Below, in pieces: positions 1 through 7,852 of a DNA stretch of 55,438 nt. The stretch lies in NCBI GenBank assembly GCA_965653225.1, contig CBFGZI010000007.1, positions 1 to 55,438 of the forward strand. Direction: 5' to 3'. The notes under the pieces are model-generated. The model was not told the origin of the DNA. It ran no database searches and saw only the letters and a program-made list of their open reading frames with translations. The position numbers were made by a program, and so were the translations under genes. The DNA comes from JALZDI01 sp965653225 (GTDB lineage: Bacteria > Actinomycetota > Actinomycetes > Propionibacteriales > Nocardioidaceae). Positions within the stretch are counted from its first letter, which is position 1, and every line of letters begins with the position of its first letter.

Positions 1-914
1 CCGGCGGCGGCGAAGCGCAGCGGCAGGGTGGGCGGCGGACCGGACAGCGTGATGCCCTCGCGGTAGGCGATCGGACCGGCGCCGGGCGCGTGCTCCTTGG
101 CCAGCAGCGCGCCGGTGCGGTGGATGACCGCGGGGTTGATGAACGCCGCGGGCGCCATCGGCGCCAGCACGTCGCCGCGGTCGCCGCGCCTGGGCCAGAT
201 CGCGATCGGGCTGCGCGCGCGCACCTCGGCCGCCGCGGCCGGGTCGGTGACCAGTGCCGCGGGGTCGGTGACGACCGAGGCGTCGGCGTCGCCCTCCGCG
301 ACCGCGACCAGGCTCTGGAACGTGCCGCCGGAGATCGCGTCGGAGGGCCGGGGCAGGCCGGGCGGCGGGTGCAAGGACACCTCGACGTCGACCCGGTAAA
401 GGTTCTCGCGCCAGCGACGCTGCGCCTCCTGCGCGGCGAGCACGACCGCGAGATCGGGTGGCAGCGACTCGAAGCCGCATGCCTGCACGACCTTGACGCC
501 GGCATCGGCCGCTCGGTCGTGCACCTGGTCGACCACCTCGCGCACGAACGGGATCTCGCCGGTCAGGTCGACGTAGTGCGCACCGGACGCGACACACGCG
601 TCGATCACCGGCCGCCCATAGGTGGTGTACGGGCCGACCAGGTTGAGCACCACCGTGGCCCGTGCGGCCATGGCGGTGAGCGACGCGGGGTCGGAGACGT
701 CGGCGGCCAGCACCTCGGGTGCCTGTACGCCGTCCTCGCCGAGCACCCGCCGTACCTTTGCCTCGTCACGCCCGGCCGCGGCCCACCGTGCACCGGTCTG
801 CGGCGCACGCTCGGCCAGGTACGCGGCGACGCGCCGGCCGGTCACACCCGTGGCGCCGAACACCACGACGTCGAGGTCGCGCCGGGCATCACCCTGGGCA
901 TCACTGTGGGCCAC
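1..914 (-). CDS. Saccharopine dehydrogenase-like NAD(P)-binding protein (trans-acting enoyl reductase type), C-terminus cut by window edge
   Basis: The reading frame opens with GTG three bases after the proC stop and runs off the left edge after about 304 codons. Visible signatures are a Rossmann start (VVFGATGVTGRR, about residues 17-28), NLVGPYTTYGRPV (about 76-88), VDLTGEIPFVREV and ACGFESLPPDL. These are typical of the saccharopine-dehydrogenase-like family that includes M. tuberculosis Rv2449c, whose members have about 400 residues, so roughly a quarter is missing here. The family binds NAD(P). Some members act as trans-acting enoyl reductases in lipid synthesis, but the substrate cannot be told from sequence. 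The spacing suggests co-transcription with proC; a metabolic link to proline is not implied. Confidence 0.8.
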   Translation of the reverse strand, partial: MAHSDAQGDARRDLDVVVFGATGVTGRRVAAYLAERAPQTGARWAAAGRDEAKVRRVLGEDGVQAPEVLAADVSDPASLTAMAARATVVLNLVGPYTTYGRPVIDACVASGAHYVDLTGEIPFVREVVDQVHDRAADAGVKVVQACGFESLPPDLAVVLAAQEAQRRWRENLYRVDVEVSLHPPPGLPRPSDAISGGTFQSLVAVAEGDADASVVTDPAALVTDPAAAAEVRARSPIAIWPRRGDRGDVLAPMAPAAFINPAVIHRTGALLAKEHAPGAGPIAYREGITLSGPPPTLPLRFAAA

Positions 915-917
915 GGG

Positions 918-1724
918 CTACTCCGACTGCCCGCTGGCCAGGGCGCGGGAGCGGTCGCGCGCCGCCTCCAGCGCCGTCATGAAGGCCGCGCGGACCTTGT
1001 GGTCCTCCAGCTGACGCACCGCCGCGGCCGTCGTGCCGCCGGGCGAGGTGACGCGCTCGCGCAGCACGATCGGGTGCTCGCCGGTCTCGCGCAGCATCTT
1101 CGCCGAGCCGACCACGGTCTGCACGACCAGCTCGGTGGCGGTCGTGCGCGGCAGCCCCAGGTGCACGCCGGCCTCGATCATGGCCTCGACCACGAAGAAC
1201 AGGTACGCCGGGCCGGAGCCGCTGATCGCGGTGACCGCGTCGAGCTGGTACTCCGGCACGTGCACGACGCGCCCGACCGAGCGCAGCAGCTGCTCGGCCT
1301 CGCTGAGGTGGTCGTCGTCGCAGTGGGTGCCGGGCGCGATCGCGGCCATCCCCTCGTCCACGAGAGCCGGCGTGTTCGGCATGACCCGCACGACGGCGAC
1401 GCCGTCGGCCAGGCGCGACTCGATCAACGCGGTGGTGATGCCGGCCGCCAGCGAGATCACCAGCTGCCCCGCGCGTACCTCGCCGGAGATCTCCTCCAGC
1501 AGCGCGGTCATGTCCTGCGGCTTGACCACGAGCACCAGCGTCTCGGCGCGCTTGGCGGCCTCGAGGTTGGAGACCACGTCGACGCCGTACTTCTCCCGCA
1601 GCTCGGCCGCACGGTCACGGCGCCGCTCGGTGAGCAGCAGGTCCTTGGTCTCGCGGCCCGCACGGATCAGCCCCGACGCCAGGGTCTCCCCCATCACGCC
1701 GGCTCCGAGAATCGCGACAGTCAT
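918..1724 (-). CDS. proC: Pyrroline-5-carboxylate reductase
   Basis: A 268-residue protein, the usual length for ProC. It catalyses the last step of proline synthesis, the NAD(P)H-dependent reduction of pyrroline-5-carboxylate. The N-terminal dinucleotide-binding motif is AILGAGVMGETLASG (residues 4-18). The conserved VVRVMPNTPALV and the C-terminal ProC signature region, from AISGSGPAYLFF to SPGGTTAAAVRQLE, are intact. The ATG at 1722-1724 was chosen because the glycine-rich loop starts directly after it; the longer open frame upstream overlaps the previous gene. It lies 26 bp downstream of a proline dehydrogenase gene, an odd pairing because the two enzymes work in opposite directions on the same metabolite. 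Synteny with the M. tuberculosis Rv0495c-proC region supports the call. Confidence 0.95.
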   Translation of the reverse strand: MTVAILGAGVMGETLASGLIRAGRETKDLLLTERRRDRAAELREKYGVDVVSNLEAAKRAETLVLVVKPQDMTALLEEISGEVRAGQLVISLAAGITTALIESRLADGVAVVRVMPNTPALVDEGMAAIAPGTHCDDDHLSEAEQLLRSVGRVVHVPEYQLDAVTAISGSGPAYLFFVVEAMIEAGVHLGLPRTTATELVVQTVVGSAKMLRETGEHPIVLRERVTSPGGTTAAAVRQLEDHKVRAAFMTALEAARDRSRALASGQSE

Positions 1725-1750
1725 CGGCAGGATCCTCCCCTGGTCGGCGG

Positions 1751-2680
1751 TCAGCCCTTCGACACCAACGATCGCAGGAAGAAGGCGACGTTGGACGGTC
1801 GTTCCGCCATGCGGCGCATCAGGTAGCCGTACCACTCGTTGCCGTACGGCACGTAGACCCGCATCCGCTCGCCGGCGCCCGCCAGGCGGCGCTGCTCGTC
1901 GGGCCGGATGCCGTACAGCATCTGGTACTCGTAGGTGCCCTTCCGGCGGTCGTGCCGCGCGGCCAGCGCCGCCGCGATCTCGATCAGCGTCGGGTCGTGG
2001 GTGGCCACCATCGGGTAGCCCTTGCCCGCCATCAGCACCTTCAGGCAGCGCACGTACGACCTGCCGACCTCGGTGCGCTCCTGGAAGGCGACCGACTCCG
2101 GCTCCTTGTACGCGCCCTTGCACAGCCGGACGCGCGAGCCCTCGTAGGCCAGGTCGCGGCAGTCGGCCTCGGTGCGATGGAGGTAGGCCTGCACCACCGC
2201 GCCGGTCTCGGGGAAGTCCTGGCGCAGGTTGCGCAGCACCTCGAGGGTGGAGTCGGTGGTGGTGTGGTCCTCCATGTCGAGGGTGACGGTGGTGCCGGCG
2301 TTGCGCGCGGCCTGGCAGACCGTGCGGGCGTTGTCGAGCGCGATCTTCTCGCCGTCCTGCGGCAGGGCCTGGCCGACCGCGGACAGCTTGACCGACACCT
2401 CGGCGCCGTGCGCGAGACCGGCGTTGCCGAGGCCCTTCAGCACCTCGACGTAGGCCTGCACGGTCTGGTCGGCCTGGGCGCGCTCGAGGGTGTCCTCGCC
2501 GAGGTAGTCGAGCGAGACGAGCAGCCCGTCGTCGCTGAGGTGGCGCGTCGCCTCGATCGCCGAGCCGGTCGTCTCGCCGGGCACGTACCGCGCGACGACG
2601 GCGTTGGAGACCGGCATCGTGACGACGAGGTTCTTGACGTGCGAGCTCCGCGACAGGGCCAGCAACGAACGGCGCAGCAC
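1751..2680 (-). CDS. Proline dehydrogenase (monofunctional, FAD-dependent)
   Basis: A 309-residue protein of the size of monofunctional actinobacterial proline dehydrogenases. It oxidises proline to pyrroline-5-carboxylate with FAD, at the membrane face. Visible motifs are SVKLSAVGQ, TLDMEDHT, the catalytic RLCKGAYKEP block and the C-terminal substrate-binding helix YGYLMRRMAERPSN, all on one (beta/alpha)8 barrel. The GTG start at 2678-2680 is preceded by a near-perfect ribosome-binding site (AGGAGGTAGC); the longer open frame upstream overlaps the ABC permease gene and is not used. The pyrroline-5-carboxylate dehydrogenase normally needed to finish proline breakdown is not in the window; instead the anabolic proC follows 26 bp downstream. 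Confidence 0.93.
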   Translation of the reverse strand: MLRRSLLALSRSSHVKNLVVTMPVSNAVVARYVPGETTGSAIEATRHLSDDGLLVSLDYLGEDTLERAQADQTVQAYVEVLKGLGNAGLAHGAEVSVKLSAVGQALPQDGEKIALDNARTVCQAARNAGTTVTLDMEDHTTTDSTLEVLRNLRQDFPETGAVVQAYLHRTEADCRDLAYEGSRVRLCKGAYKEPESVAFQERTEVGRSYVRCLKVLMAGKGYPMVATHDPTLIEIAAALAARHDRRKGTYEYQMLYGIRPDEQRRLAGAGERMRVYVPYGNEWYGYLMRRMAERPSNVAFFLRSLVSKG

Positions 2681-2763
2681 GCTACCTCCTGGTGGAAGCC
2701 CGGGCGGGCTCCCGACGACGGCTCTGCGCGGCGTACCGGGAGGGGCGCGCCGCGCCGCCAAGG

Positions 2764-3501
2764 CTACGCCGTACGCCGCTTCAGGGTCGCGGCACCCAGA
2801 ACCAGCGCGGCGGCGACGAAACCGGCGATGACCAGCAGGTCGACGACCAGAGCCGAGCTGACCTCCGTGCTGGTCTGCACCTGCTGCATCGCGTCGACCG
2901 CGTACGACAGCGGCATCACGTCGGAGATCGCCCCGAGCACGGTCGGCAGCGCGTCGCGCGCCACGAACAGGCCGCACAGCAGCACCTGCGGCAGCACCAG
3001 GGCCGGCATGAACTGCACCGCCTGGAACTCCGTCTCGGCGAACGCGGACACGAACAGCCCGAGCGCGGTGCCCAGGATCGCGTCGAGCACCGCGACGACG
3101 GTCAGCATCCACACCGGGCCGGTGACGTCGAGCCCGAGCAGCCCGACCGTCAGGCCGACGGCGACAACGGCCTGCACCAGTGCGACCAGGCCGAACGCGA
3201 TCGCGTAGCCGAGCAGCAGGTCGGCCTTGCCCAGCGGCATGGACAGCAGCCGTTCGAGGGTGCCGCTGGAGCGCTCGCGCAGCGTGGTGACCGAGGTGAC
3301 GAGGAACATCACGATGAACGGGAACAGCGCGAGCAGCGGCGGGCCGAACTGGTTGAACACCAGGTCGTTGCGGTCGAACATCCACCACAGCAGGGTGAGC
3401 AGCACGCACGGCACGACGAGCAGCATCGCGACCGTGCGGTGGTCTCGCCTGAGCTGGCGCAGCACGCGCAGGGTGACGGCGCCGGTGATGCGGATGCTCA
3501 T
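2764..3501 (-). CDS. ABC-2 type exporter permease
   Basis: A 245-residue integral membrane protein with six hydrophobic stretches (about residues 22-40, 55-72, 96-120, 127-150, 160-178 and 217-237), the pattern of ABC-2 permeases such as DrrB. The family motif TLRERSSGTLERLLSMPLG, between the second and third membrane segments, is clear. The ATG at 3499-3501 begins the conserved region. The gene follows its ATPase partner by 52 bp, and a TetR regulator lies upstream of both. It probably exports a drug, lipid or other small hydrophobic compound; the substrate is unknown. Confidence 0.88.
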   Translation of the reverse strand: MSIRITGAVTLRVLRQLRRDHRTVAMLLVVPCVLLTLLWWMFDRNDLVFNQFGPPLLALFPFIVMFLVTSVTTLRERSSGTLERLLSMPLGKADLLLGYAIAFGLVALVQAVVAVGLTVGLLGLDVTGPVWMLTVVAVLDAILGTALGLFVSAFAETEFQAVQFMPALVLPQVLLCGLFVARDALPTVLGAISDVMPLSYAVDAMQQVQTSTEVSSALVVDLLVIAGFVAAALVLGAATLKRRTA

Positions 3502-3553
3502 CTCGGGGTCCTCGCGGAAACGTGAGCGCAGCGAGCGTTTTCGTGGGGTGAAC

Positions 3554-4288
3554 TCATCGAGCCACCTCCTCGGGGGCCTTGTCGACGAGGGCGAGGAACG
3601 CGCCCTCGATGTCGGGTGAGCTCGTGCGCTCGCGCAGCCGTTGCGGGGTGTCATCGGCCAGCAGCAGGCCCTCGCGCATCAGCAGCAGCCGCTCGCACCG
3701 GTCGGCCTCGTCCATGACGTGGCTGGACACCAGCACGGTGACACCGGACTCGGCCAGCCGGTGGAACAGCGCCCATAGGTCGCGGCGCAGAACCGGGTCC
3801 AGGCCGACGGTCGGCTCGTCGAGCACGAGCACCTCGGGTGCGCCGAGCAATGCGACCGCGAGCGAGACCCGCGACCGCTGTCCGCCGGAGAGCCGCGAGA
3901 CCACGGCGTCGGCGTGGTCGCGCAGGTCGACGTTGTCCAGCACGCGGTCGACCGACTCGCGCCCGGCACCGAGCACCGCGGCGAAGAACTGCAGGTTGTG
4001 TCGCACGGTCAGGTCGGCGTAGACGCTGGGCTCCTGCGTCACGTAGCCCATCCGGCGGCGCAGCACGGGAGCGCCGGCCGGCTCCCCGAGCACCTCGATG
4101 GTGCCGGTGACGTGGCTCTGCACGCCCACCAGCGCGCGCATCAGCGTGGTCTTGCCGCACCCGGACGGGCCGAGCAGGCCGGTGACCTGGCCGGCCGGCA
4201 CGTCGAAGCTCAGTCCGCGCAGCACCTCACGGTCGCCGCGCCGCACGTGCAGGTCGCGCACCCGCACCGCCGGAAAGTTATTCACCAT
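3554..4288 (-). CDS. ABC transporter ATP-binding protein (DrrA/CcmA type)
   Basis: A 244-residue nucleotide-binding domain. The Walker A motif is GPSGCGKTT (residues 40-48), the signature LSGGQRSR, Walker B VLVLDEPT with the D-loop GLDP, and the switch histidine is in VSSHVMDEAD. The C-terminal DIEGAFLALV segment resembles that of daunorubicin-resistance-type ATPases. It should power the membrane protein encoded 52 bp downstream. The 121 bp between this start and the upstream TetR gene hold palindromic TGACGCGTCA sites, so the pair is probably repressed by that TetR protein. Confidence 0.92.
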   Translation of the reverse strand: MVNNFPAVRVRDLHVRRGDREVLRGLSFDVPAGQVTGLLGPSGCGKTTLMRALVGVQSHVTGTIEVLGEPAGAPVLRRRMGYVTQEPSVYADLTVRHNLQFFAAVLGAGRESVDRVLDNVDLRDHADAVVSRLSGGQRSRVSLAVALLGAPEVLVLDEPTVGLDPVLRRDLWALFHRLAESGVTVLVSSHVMDEADRCERLLLMREGLLLADDTPQRLRERTSSPDIEGAFLALVDKAPEEVAR

Positions 4289-4344
4289 GCGTTGAATTAT
4301 CCTCGTCGACGCCCCGCCGCGTCAAGAGTCCTTCGCCCCTCTGT

Positions 4345-4381
4345 CGTGACGCGTCACGGGTGGGTGGGTTGACGCGTCGCG
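4345..4381. promoter_or_regulatory. Candidate TetR operator: two TGACGCGTCA-type sites
   Basis: Upstream of the ABC ATPase gene lies a perfect 14-bp palindrome, CGTGACGCGTCACG (4345-4358), followed 23 bp later (centre to centre) by TGACGCGTCG (4370-4379), which matches the core at 9 of 10 positions. The sites lie between the ABC genes and the gene for a TetR-family repressor. That is the usual place for the repressor's own operator. Binding is inferred, not shown. Confidence 0.5.
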
Positions 4382-4409
4382 CGCGAGGGCTACCGGGAGT
4401 TTTGCCGCG

Positions 4410-5045
4410 TCACGAGGTGGGCGCGGGGCCGTTGACGTAGCGCTGGATGTTCGGGGCCATCCAGGCGACGACCGACTCGGCCGGCAGGGAGGCCAGCGGC
4501 TCGATCCGCAGCACGTAGCGGGCCATGATCAGCCCGGCCAGCTGCGAGGCCACCAGCGTCGCGCGCAGCTCGGCGTCGCCGACCGGTGCCAGCTGCGGGA
4601 TCACCGCGCGCAGCACGATGCGCGCGATGCCGTTGCGCAGCAGCTCGGCGGTCTGGTCGACGACGAAGGCGGTGCGCACGAACGCCCGCAGGGACTCGTT
4701 GTTCTCCGGCTCGTCCCAGACGCCGAGGAACATGCGCAGGAGCCGCTCGCCCACACCGTCGAGACCCGGCACGAACACCTGCGGGATCAGCGAGCGCGGG
4801 TCGACCGGGATCTCCAGGGCAGCCAGGAACAGGTCCTCCTTGCTGCCGAAGTAGTGGTGCACCAGCGCCGGGTCGACGCCCGCCTCGCCGGCCACGCCGC
4901 GGATCGTGGTGCGGTCGAACCCCCGGTCGGCGAAGGACGACCGCGCCGCGGCCAGGATCTCGCCGCGGGTGTCCGGGCCTCCCGGGCGGCGTCCCCGAGC
5001 CCCGGGCCCCCGGGACGCGCCGCGACGACCGTCGGAGGAGGTCAT
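4410..5045 (-). CDS. TetR/AcrR-family transcriptional regulator
   Basis: A 211-residue protein with a typical TetR N-terminal DNA-binding domain. A basic leader of about 25 residues is followed by the helix-turn-helix region, from ILAAARSSFADRGFDRTT through GVDPALVHHYFGSKEDLF (about residues 31-75). The C-terminal ligand-binding half carries SQLAGLIMARYVLRIEPLASL, seen in many actinobacterial AcrR relatives. Its ATG overlaps the TGA of the upstream isomerase gene (ATGA), indicating translational coupling. The downstream ABC exporter is the obvious target. The inducing compound is unknown. Confidence 0.9.
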   Translation of the reverse strand: MTSSDGRRGASRGPGARGRRPGGPDTRGEILAAARSSFADRGFDRTTIRGVAGEAGVDPALVHHYFGSKEDLFLAALEIPVDPRSLIPQVFVPGLDGVGERLLRMFLGVWDEPENNESLRAFVRTAFVVDQTAELLRNGIARIVLRAVIPQLAPVGDAELRATLVASQLAGLIMARYVLRIEPLASLPAESVVAWMAPNIQRYVNGPAPTS

Positions 5046-5950
5046 CGCGGCCACGGCTCGACGGTGCCGTCGGAGCCAACGGTGAAGTCCGCGGCGGCCA
5101 CCAGGTTGAGCCGGGCGAACGCGAGCGCCTCGGCCAGGTCCTGCTGCCGCAGGGCGCGGCTGCCGCTGCGCCGGGTGTTGATCTCGACCACGATGCTGCC
5201 CCCGAAGCCGGAGGCGGCGCACAGCTCCAGGAACTCCCCGCACGGCTGGCTCCCGCGACCGGGCACCAGGTGCTCGTCCTTGGCCGACCCCGAGCCGTCG
5301 GCGAGGTGCACGTGCGCGAGCCGGTCGCCGAGCTCGACGGCCATCTCCACCGGGTTGCTGCCGGCGGTCGCGGTGTGGGACAGGTCGATCGTCACGTTCG
5401 CGAACTCCTGCTCGACCGGGTTCCACCCGGGCACGTACGCCTGTACGTCGCGACGCGGAGCACGCCACGGGTACATGTTCTCGACCGCGAAGCGCAGGCC
5501 GGAGTCGGCCTCGAGCCGCGCGATGCCGTCGACGAAACCGCGGGCGTAGTCGCGCTGCCAGCGGAACGGCGGATGCACCACCACGACGGGCGCACCGAGC
5601 TGGCGGGCCATCTCGGCGCTCTTCTCCAGCTTCGCCCACGGCTCGGTGCCCCAGACCCGCTGGGTGATCAGCAGGCAGGGCGAGTGGATCGCGCACACCG
5701 GCAGCTGGTGGTACTCCGACAGGTGCCGGACCGCCTCGATGTCCTGGCTGACCGGGTCGACGCTGACCATCACCTCGACCGCGTCGTACCCCAGACGTGC
5801 GGCGAGCTCGAAGCCGCTGGCGGTGGACTCTGGGTAGACAGACGCGGTCGAGAGGGCGACGCGTGGCTCGTGCGCCTCGGCCAGTGTCGTGCCGGCCGGC
5901 TGCTGCTCCTCCGCGGCGTCATGCTCCGCGTGGCGCACCGGCTCGGTCAT
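5042..5950 (-). CDS. Sugar phosphate isomerase/epimerase-like TIM-barrel protein (Rv0498-type)
   Basis: A 302-residue protein of the xylose isomerase-like TIM-barrel superfamily (AP endonuclease 2 fold). Candidate metal ligands lie in the usual blocks: CAIHSPC, VVVHPPF, FAVENMYPW, IDLSHTA, LAHVHLADG and IVVEINTR. The first 30 or so residues are acidic and poorly conserved, and the ribosome-binding site is very close to the ATG, so a start at the GTG at 5936-5938 is possible. Its place beside Ppx and proC matches M. tuberculosis Rv0498, which has no firm substrate. It overlaps the TetR gene by four bases. Confidence 0.85.
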   Translation of the reverse strand: MTEPVRHAEHDAAEEQQPAGTTLAEAHEPRVALSTASVYPESTASGFELAARLGYDAVEVMVSVDPVSQDIEAVRHLSEYHQLPVCAIHSPCLLITQRVWGTEPWAKLEKSAEMARQLGAPVVVVHPPFRWQRDYARGFVDGIARLEADSGLRFAVENMYPWRAPRRDVQAYVPGWNPVEQEFANVTIDLSHTATAGSNPVEMAVELGDRLAHVHLADGSGSAKDEHLVPGRGSQPCGEFLELCAASGFGGSIVVEINTRRSGSRALRQQDLAEALAFARLNLVAAADFTVGSDGTVEPWPR

Positions 5951-5967
5951 CCCCTCAGACTATTGCT

Positions 5968-6891
5968 TCACAGCTTGTCGAGGTGCTCCAGGATGACACC
6001 CTCGCGCAGCGCCCAGGGGCACACCTCGAGCTCCGGCAGGTCGAACAGGTCGAGCACCGCATCGGCCACCAGGGCGCCGGCGAGCAGCTGGTGGGCGCGT
6101 GCGGTCGACACCCCGGGCAGCCGCGAGCGGTCCTCGGTGGTCATCTCCGCCAGCTTGGGCAGCCACGACTCCAGCTCCTCCTTCGGCAGCTGCCGCCGCA
6201 CGAAGGGACCCTCCTCGGACGGCGCCGCACCGCTCACCCGGGCCCGCGAGCGAAACGTCTTGCTGGTGGCCACGGCATGGTCGGGACGGCCGATGCGCAA
6301 CACCTCACCGGCGTCATGGGCAATGGATGTGCGGACGTGCTTGCGCAGCTTGCGCAGGTCGTCGGCGGACGGCACGTCGCCGGGGAGCCAGTCGCGGGTC
6401 AGCCGGCCGGCGCCCAGTGGCATCGACTGCACCACCGCAGGCAGCTCGTCCGAGCCGCTGGCGATCTCCAGCGACCCGCCGCCGATGTCGAAGACGGTCA
6501 GGTGCCCCGACGACCAGCCGAACCAGCGGCGTACCGCGAGGAAGGTCAGCTTGGCCTCGTCGTTGCCCGACAGCACCGACAGGTTGACGTCGACCTCGCG
6601 GTTGACCCGCTCGATCACCTCGTCGGAGTTGTTCGCCTCGCGCACCGCCGAGGTGGCGAACGCCAGCACACTCTCGCAGCCCTTGTCCTCGGCCACCTCC
6701 AGCGCCTCACGGATGAAGTTCACCAGGGTCTCGATGCCGCGCTTGCGCAGCATGCCGTCGTCGTCGAGGAACTCGGCGAGCCGCATCGTCTCCTTGTGGG
6801 AGTACGCCGGAAGCGGCGGCGCGCCGCGGTGGGCGTCGACGACCAGGAGGTGCACGGTGTTGGAACCCACGTCGAGCACGGCAAGGCGCAT
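5968..6891 (-). CDS. ppx: Ppx/GppA-family exopolyphosphatase
   Basis: A 307-residue single-domain protein of the ASKHA fold, very similar to M. tuberculosis Rv0496 (PPX1). It should hydrolyse polyphosphate, or pppGpp-like substrates, and so touch phosphate storage and the stringent response. Visible are the first phosphate loop VLDVGSNTVHLLVVDAH (residues 4-20), the catalytic-acid region FATSAVREANNSDEV, the second loop FDIGGGSLEI and the C-terminal CPWALREGVILEHLD. I chose the ATG at 6889-6891 (MRLAVLDVG) by analogy with Rv0496; GTG codons at 6898-6900 and 6895-6897 are in frame and possible. It is divergent from the Rv0495c-like gene, 52 bp away. Confidence 0.93.
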   Translation of the reverse strand: MRLAVLDVGSNTVHLLVVDAHRGAPPLPAYSHKETMRLAEFLDDDGMLRKRGIETLVNFIREALEVAEDKGCESVLAFATSAVREANNSDEVIERVNREVDVNLSVLSGNDEAKLTFLAVRRWFGWSSGHLTVFDIGGGSLEIASGSDELPAVVQSMPLGAGRLTRDWLPGDVPSADDLRKLRKHVRTSIAHDAGEVLRIGRPDHAVATSKTFRSRARVSGAAPSEEGPFVRRQLPKEELESWLPKLAEMTTEDRSRLPGVSTARAHQLLAGALVADAVLDLFDLPELEVCPWALREGVILEHLDKL

Positions 6892-6943
6892 GTCCACCAC
6901 GCTAACCGGCCCATTCCCTCGGCCGGCGCGTTAGGCTCGGGGC

Positions 6944-7690
6944 GTGCCCGAAGTAGACCTTGACTTTCCCCGTGCCTGGATCGAGTTCACCGACCCCGGC
7001 GACGAGGACCAGGTGTTCCGCTGCGACCTGACCTGGCTGACCTCGCGATGGACGTGCATCTTCGGCCAGGGCTGCAAGGGCATCTACGCCGACCGGCCCG
7101 AGGACGGCTGCTGCACGCTCGGTGCCCACTTCTCCGACAAGGACGACGAGAAGCGGGTCAAGAAGTTCGTCAAGCAGATGGGTCCCGAGGACTGGCAGTA
7201 CCGCGCCGAGGGCCGCAAGAACGGCTGGACCGAGGTCGACGAGGACGGCGAGCGCAAGACGCGGCGCTTCGACGGTGCCTGCATCTTCCACAACCGCCGC
7301 GACTTCGACGGGCCGTACGGCTGTTCCCTGCATGCGTTCGCGCTCAAGCACGACATGCACCCGCTGGAGACCAAGCCCGACGTCTGCTGGCAGCTGCCGA
7401 TCAGGCGCACCTTCCGCGACGTGGAGCTGACCGACGGGACCGAGTACACCGAGGTCACGATCGCCGAGTACGACCGGCGCGGGTGGGGCCCAGGCGGCCA
7501 TGACCTCGACTGGTACTGCACCGGCAACACCGAGGCGCACGTCGCGCAGGACCCGGTGTTCGTCTCCTACGAGCCCGAGCTGGTCGAGCTGATGGGCCGG
7601 GAGGCCTACGACGAGCTCGCCGAGCACTGCCGGCACCACATGAAGTCGCGCAGCGCGCTCGCGCTGCATCCGGCCGACCCGAAACGTTGA
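6944..7690 (+). CDS. Cysteine-rich conserved protein of unknown function (Rv0495c-like)
   Basis: A 248-residue protein starting at GTG. It belongs to the actinobacterial family of M. tuberculosis Rv0495c, which is also encoded divergently from the exopolyphosphatase gene. Many cysteines sit in conserved-looking positions: C27, C38, C44 and the pair C56-C57 (EDGCCTLGAHFS), then CIFH, YGCSLHAF, VCWQLPI, WYCTG and EHCRHH. The CxxxxxC...CC layout followed by a histidine-rich tail recalls the YkgJ/UPF0153 metal-chelating cysteine clusters. Binding of Fe or Zn is therefore a reasonable inference, but no activity is established. No signal peptide or membrane segment is present. Confidence 0.85.
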   Translation: MPEVDLDFPRAWIEFTDPGDEDQVFRCDLTWLTSRWTCIFGQGCKGIYADRPEDGCCTLGAHFSDKDDEKRVKKFVKQMGPEDWQYRAEGRKNGWTEVDEDGERKTRRFDGACIFHNRRDFDGPYGCSLHAFALKHDMHPLETKPDVCWQLPIRRTFRDVELTDGTEYTEVTIAEYDRRGWGPGGHDLDWYCTGNTEAHVAQDPVFVSYEPELVELMGREAYDELAEHCRHHMKSRSALALHPADPKR

Positions 7691-7703
7691 CCCAGGACTG
7701 ACC

Positions 7704-7780
7704 CGCTCGTCGGGCCTGCGTTGGGCCTGCGTTGGATCTGTGTTCGGCGCACGTTGCACCAGCGTTGGGCCCGAGTTGGA
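7704..7780 (+). repeat. Seven degenerate tandem 11-bp units around CGTTGG
   Basis: Between the Rv0495c-like stop and the VOC gene, seven consecutive units of exactly 11 bp can be laid end to end. They are CGCTCGTCGGG, CCTGCGTTGGG, CCTGCGTTGGA, TCTGTGTTCGG, CGCACGTTGCA, CCAGCGTTGGG and CCCGAGTTGGA. The centre of each unit (roughly GCGTTGG) is best conserved. The spacing is about one helical turn, so all cores face one side of the DNA. The tract is non-coding. Function is unknown; a cooperative regulator-binding array is one possibility. Confidence 0.7.
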
Positions 7781-7799
7781 GCGGCACTAACACAGCGGT

Positions 7800-7821
7800 G
7801 GGGTCGCTCGGAGGCGACCCC
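7800..7821. terminator. Hairpin downstream of the 11-bp repeats
   Basis: GGGGTCGC (7800-7807) pairs perfectly with GCGACCCC (7814-7821) around a six-base loop. It lies 110 bp after the Rv0495c-like stop and 31 bp before the VOC start. There is no T-tract. It may be an intrinsic terminator of the usual actinobacterial type or part of a leader. A separate perfect 10-bp palindrome, GTGTCGACAC (7842-7851), ends one base before the VOC start codon. Confidence 0.45.
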
Positions 7822-7852
7822 GATGTGAGAGCCGGTTCACAGTGTCGACACA

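Noticed and set aside
90..1826. A 578-codon plus-strand open frame opposite the saccharopine-dehydrogenase-like and proC genes
   Set aside because: It lies antisense to genes with clear family motifs and its translation is Arg/Gly/Ala/Asp/His-rich low complexity, the normal shadow of high-GC coding DNA. The same applies to other long antisense frames, such as those opposite clpC (24643-27912), lysS, nadB and 39370-41652.
7704..7780. PHO box array for PhoP
   Set aside because: The 11-bp period fits, but the units carry GTTGG rather than GTTCA, and only one GTTCAC occurs nearby (7835-7840), out of phase.
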